A stretch of 38,877 nucleotides of DNA from positions 27,070 through 65,946 of the forward strand of contig NZ_JAGOMQ010000025.1 in assembly GCF_017993425.1 (NCBI RefSeq). Reading direction: 5' to 3'. The notes below the pieces were generated by a model that saw nothing but the letters and a program-made list of their open reading frames with translations, had not been told where the DNA came from and ran no database searches. Shown piece by piece: positions 36,358-38,877 of the stretch. The DNA is from Amaricoccus sp. GTDB taxonomy: Bacteria; Pseudomonadota; Alphaproteobacteria; Rhodobacterales; Rhodobacteraceae. Position 1 is the stretch's first letter, and the number at the start of each line of letters is the position of its first letter. Made by a program: the position numbers and the translations under genes.

Positions 36358-36392
36358 GTTCACGCGTGAATATTCGCCAAGCCATTGATTTC
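36358..36392 (+). repeat. Dispersed 35-bp repeat with TTCACGCGTGAA palindrome, copy 3
   Basis: It begins GTTCACGCGTGAA (palindrome 36359-36370) and ends GCCATTGATTTC, nearly identical to copy 2 (20139-20173). It lies 26 bp after the lytic transglycosylase stop codon on the same strand and reads towards mobile element copy C, which begins 55 bp beyond the palindrome. Confidence 0.8.
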
Positions 36393-36416
36393 GTGTAATC
36401 GTAAACGGGACCTTGC

Positions 36417-36753
36417 GCGTCGCGCCTGCACGACAGTGGAGAGAAACCCCGGTCGGGAGAGTGCGGGACGGTGACGCCAGACGGATTTGACCCGTGGCAA
36501 ATCCGTCCGCGATCGCCCCTCGGGGGGCGAGCGCGATTCCGCGCTCGCCGGGGCAATCACGGACGGATTGCGCGCGACGGAGAAATCTGGACCCCTGACG
36601 GCTTCCGCGCCACCGCGCTCCAGCCGTCGGCGCGGCGAAAGCTTTGCTTTCGCTTGTCGCGCCGCAGCCTCGCGGGCAGAGCCCGCTTCGGTCGGGGGGA
36701 GCGACGCGGGCTCGGGCGGCGACCGGCTCCTGTCGTGTAGTGTGGCGTCGCGC
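36417..36753. mobile_element. MITE-like element copy C with 9-bp target duplications
   Basis: The element spans 36426-36744 (319 bp) and is flanked by the perfect 9-bp repeat GCGTCGCGC at 36417-36425 and 36745-36753. The right end matches copy A exactly. The left end starts at CTGCACGACAG and lacks the outer CACA seen in copy B. Three internal hairpins are perfect. One has arms GACGGATTTG (36480-36489) and CAAATCCGTC (36498-36507). One has arms GGCGAGCGCG (36526-36535) and CGCGCTCGCC (36540-36549). One has arms GCGAAAGC (36635-36642) and GCTTTCGC (36646-36653). The copy is about 96% identical to copy A by eye. Confidence 0.9.
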
Positions 36754-36915
36754 GAGGCCGTCCGGACCGGTCTGTCCGGTTCGACGACATGGATCGCGGA
36801 ACCTGCCGGTCGCATGGGCGGCGCCGGACTCGCTTGATCTGTCCCGTTTTTGATCGCGGGGCCGGCCTGGCCGCCCGGGAGAGCCGGCGACGCCGGGCGG
36901 CCGCCGGACCCCGCC

Positions 36916-38262
36916 TCACGCCTCCGCCGCCGCCTCCAGCGCCGGGTAGCGGCGGGCGAGGGTGGCGGTGCGGGCGAGGTTCAGCACGGTGAGCGCCGCC
37001 CAGAGGCCGTGGTTGCCGAGGGTCGGGATCAGCACGGCGAGGGAGGCGGCGTAGATCGCCACCGAGACCAGCGCCGCGTCGCGCATGTCGCGGGTGCGGG
37101 TCGCGCCGATGAAGACGCCGTCGAACATCCACGCGGCGACGCCGACCAGCGGGCCGAGGACCAGCCAGGGCAGGTAGGCGCGCGCCTCGGCCCGCACCTC
37201 CGGCGCGGTGCTCATCAGGTCGATGACCGGCGGGCCGGCCAGCGCGATGGCGAGCGCGATCAGCACGGCGCCGGCGAAGGCCCATTCCGAGGCGAGGATG
37301 GCGCCGCGGCGCAGCTCGGCGCGGCGCCGGGCGCCCATGGCCTGCCCGACCAGCGACTCGGCGGCGAAGGCGAAGCCGTCGAGGGCGTAGGCGGTGACGG
37401 AGAGGAACTGGAGGAGGATCTGGTTCGCCGCCAGCGTGACGTCGCCGAGGCCGGCGCCGAGGAACAGGAAGGTGGTGAAGCTCGCCTGAAGGACCACCGA
37501 GCGGACGAGGATGTCGCCGTTGACCGCGGCCATGCGGGCGAGCCGGGCGCGGTCGAAGACCCGCGGCCAGTCGCGCCACTGCCGCCCGGCGAAGGCGGGG
37601 CGGCAGAGCCAGAGGCCGAGGGCGAGGCCGGACCACTCGGCGATCAGCGTCGCGGCCGCGACGCCGGGCACGCCCCAGTGCAGGTGGAGCACGAACCAGA
37701 CCGAGAGCACGACGTTGAGGCCGTTCTGCGCGAGCTGGAGCAGGAGCACGGCGCGGGTGCGCTCGAGCGCGATCAGCCAGCCGGTGACGGCGTAGAGCGC
37801 GATGGTGGCGGGGGCGCCCCAGATGCGGATGGCGAGATAGGCGCGGCCCAGCGCCTCGACCTCCGCCGAGGCGGGGGCGAGGCGGAAGGCGGCCCAGAAG
37901 ATCGCGCCCTGCCCGAGGATGAAGACGAGCCCGGCGGCGAAGGCGACGAGGAGGCCGCGCATCAGGAGCGCGCCGGTCTCGGCGACGTCGCCCGCGCCCT
38001 TGGCCTGCGCGACGAGGCCGGTGGTGCCCATGCGCAGGAAGCCGAACACCCAGTAGATCGTCGCGAGGATGATCGCGCCGATGCCGACGGCGCCGATCGG
38101 CGCCGCCTGGCCGAGCTGGCCGACGACGGCGGTGTCGACCGCGCCGAGGAGCGGGATGGTGGCGTTCGAGAGCACGATCGGCAGGGCGATCGCCAGCACC
38201 CGGCGGTGGGTTATCGGGACGGGGGTCGGCGGGGCCGTCGGGGCGGGCGCGGGCGTGGCCAT
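36916..38262 (-). CDS. MATE-family efflux transporter (DinF type)
   Basis: A 448-residue multidrug and toxin extrusion carrier with about 12 membrane helices. The first half starts VLAIALPIVLSNATIPLLGAVDTAVVGQLG, typical of DinF-like MATE proteins, with FGFLRMGTTGLVAQAKGAGD. The second half repeats the fold with ANQILLQFLSVTAYALDGFAFAAESLVGQAMGARR. The cytoplasmic N-terminus is short and proline-rich. I use the ATG at 38262; an upstream in-frame start at 38358 would overlap the thioesterase gene. It is the third gene of a tight minus-strand group behind two thioesterases, only 13 bp from the second. The substrate is unknown. Confidence 0.92.
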   Translation of the reverse strand: MATPAPAPTAPPTPVPITHRRVLAIALPIVLSNATIPLLGAVDTAVVGQLGQAAPIGAVGIGAIILATIYWVFGFLRMGTTGLVAQAKGAGDVAETGALLMRGLLVAFAAGLVFILGQGAIFWAAFRLAPASAEVEALGRAYLAIRIWGAPATIALYAVTGWLIALERTRAVLLLQLAQNGLNVVLSVWFVLHLHWGVPGVAAATLIAEWSGLALGLWLCRPAFAGRQWRDWPRVFDRARLARMAAVNGDILVRSVVLQASFTTFLFLGAGLGDVTLAANQILLQFLSVTAYALDGFAFAAESLVGQAMGARRRAELRRGAILASEWAFAGAVLIALAIALAGPPVIDLMSTAPEVRAEARAYLPWLVLGPLVGVAAWMFDGVFIGATRTRDMRDAALVSVAIYAASLAVLIPTLGNHGLWAALTVLNLARTATLARRYPALEAAAEA

Positions 38263-38275
38263 GGAGGGCGGCGGC

Positions 38276-38785
38276 TCACGCGCCGTTCGGGGCCATGAGG
38301 AAATGCCCGGTCGCCTGGGCGAAGAGGCGGCTGCGGTTGTCCTGCCAGGCCTCGACATGGACGGAGGCGTAGCGGCGGCCCATGCGGTTGACGCGGGCGC
38401 GGGCGTAGCCGTCGCGGGGCAGGCCGGAGCGCAGGTAGTCGACGGTGAAGTCGATGGTCTTCGGCAGCGGCGGGAACTCGCCGCGGTCGATCGCCTCGGC
38501 GTCCGCGCCGCCAGATTCCATGCGCTCCCAGACCTGCGCCCAGGCGAGCTCCATGATCGCGGCGATCTCGAGGAACGAGCCGATGGCGCCGCCGTGGAGC
38601 GCCGGCAGGATCGGGTTGCCGATCAGCTTCTCGTCGTAGGCGAGGCGCGAGGTCAACTCGTCGCCCTTGCGCTCGAAGGTGACGCCGAGGAAGCCGGCAT
38701 AGGGCACCGCCTCGACCATGCGGGCGAGGGCGGCGTCGCGGCGCTGCTTGACGACCTGGACCGGCTCGGGGGCGCGCGGGCTCAT
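38276..38785 (-). CDS. PaaI-like hotdog thioesterase
   Basis: A 169-residue single-hotdog acyl-CoA thioesterase. The core helix region has NPILPALHGGAIGSFLEIAAIMELAW (the HGG.. segment typical of PaaI-like enzymes), then KTIDFTVDYLRSGLPRDGYARARVNRMGRRYASVHVEAWQ. The family and fold are clear; the acyl substrate is not. The start overlaps the stop of another thioesterase-like gene (ATGA), and the MATE gene follows 13 bp later, so the three are probably one operon. Confidence 0.92.
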   Translation of the reverse strand: MSPRAPEPVQVVKQRRDAALARMVEAVPYAGFLGVTFERKGDELTSRLAYDEKLIGNPILPALHGGAIGSFLEIAAIMELAWAQVWERMESGGADAEAIDRGEFPPLPKTIDFTVDYLRSGLPRDGYARARVNRMGRRYASVHVEAWQDNRSRLFAQATGHFLMAPNGA

Positions 38786-38877
38786 GCGGCGGGTCGCTCC
38801 ACGGTGAAGGCGCCCGCCATGGCCGCGACCGCGTCCTCGGGCGAGCGGGTCCAGGCATGGGCGCGGACGAAGGCGAC
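38782..38877 (-). CDS. C-terminal end of a second hotdog thioesterase (cut by window edge)
   Basis: The last 31 codons of a gene running off the right edge: VAFVRAHAWTRSPEDAVAAM, then AGAFTVERPAA and a stop. The AHAWTRSPEDAVA.A.G.F pattern resembles the closing beta-strand of PaaI-like thioesterases. Its stop overlaps the start of the next gene by four bases. Only the tail is visible, so the family call is provisional. Confidence 0.65.
   Translation of the reverse strand, partial: VAFVRAHAWTRSPEDAVAAMAGAFTVERPAA

Noticed and set aside
36471-36740. Short open frames inside the mobile elements (about 90 residues in copy C)
   Set aside because: They consist of Arg-rich peptide spanning the hairpins, use different starts in each copy and are not kept in copy B, so they are not supported as genes.

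Overview
The window is 38.9 kb of very GC-rich DNA with dense genes on both strands. It looks like an alphaproteobacterium, probably Rhodobacterales. The pointers are a C4-pathway 5-aminolevulinate synthase (hemA) with a perfect FnrL-type box upstream, an Irr-type iron box in front of bacterioferritin, a PucC/LhaA-family carrier, and extreme GC-rich codon use. The genus cannot be fixed from the sequence alone. I recognise no rRNA, tRNA or CRISPR array.

Layout. 1-6427 (minus): a two-partner secretion locus. The FhaC/ShlB-type transporter gene overlaps the start of a very large filamentous-haemagglutinin-like exoprotein gene that runs off the left edge. 7095-9149: hslO (Hsp33), then a coupled Nudix hydrolase and DUF2799 lipoprotein. 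9516-12977: smc. 13147-16372: xylose catabolism (xylA, xylB), split by an opposite-strand DUF1640-type coiled-coil gene. 16568-17542: a TAXI-type solute-binding protein. 17816-20002: bfr, bfd and hemA, an iron and haem cluster on one strand. 20506-21681: a DUF2130 protein. 21838-23480: a PucC-family carrier coupled to a 68-residue cysteine-rich protein. 24004-27966 (minus): recQ, rsmD and a ferredoxin-reductase-type flavoprotein. 28047-36332 (plus): peroxiredoxin, MFS carrier, MaoC-type hydratase, NYN/LOTUS protein, mutS and a soluble lytic transglycosylase. 36916-38877 (minus): two hotdog thioesterases (the first cut by the window edge) and a MATE transporter.

The most interesting signal is non-coding. 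Three copies of a 319-334 bp element (6629-6951, 23612-23945, 36426-36744) have terminal inverted repeats of about 15 bp. Each is flanked by its own perfect 9-bp direct repeat, so they are transposed, MITE-like elements. They encode no recognisable protein and are packed with hairpins. All three lie 54-55 bp downstream of a second dispersed repeat whose core is the palindrome TTCACGCGTGAA (degenerate beside the second copy). The element sits in either orientation relative to this motif, which suggests insertion targeted at a fixed distance from it. A further copy of the motif, without an element, lies upstream of hemA. One insertion splits what was a perfect 12-bp-stem hairpin between two convergent genes.
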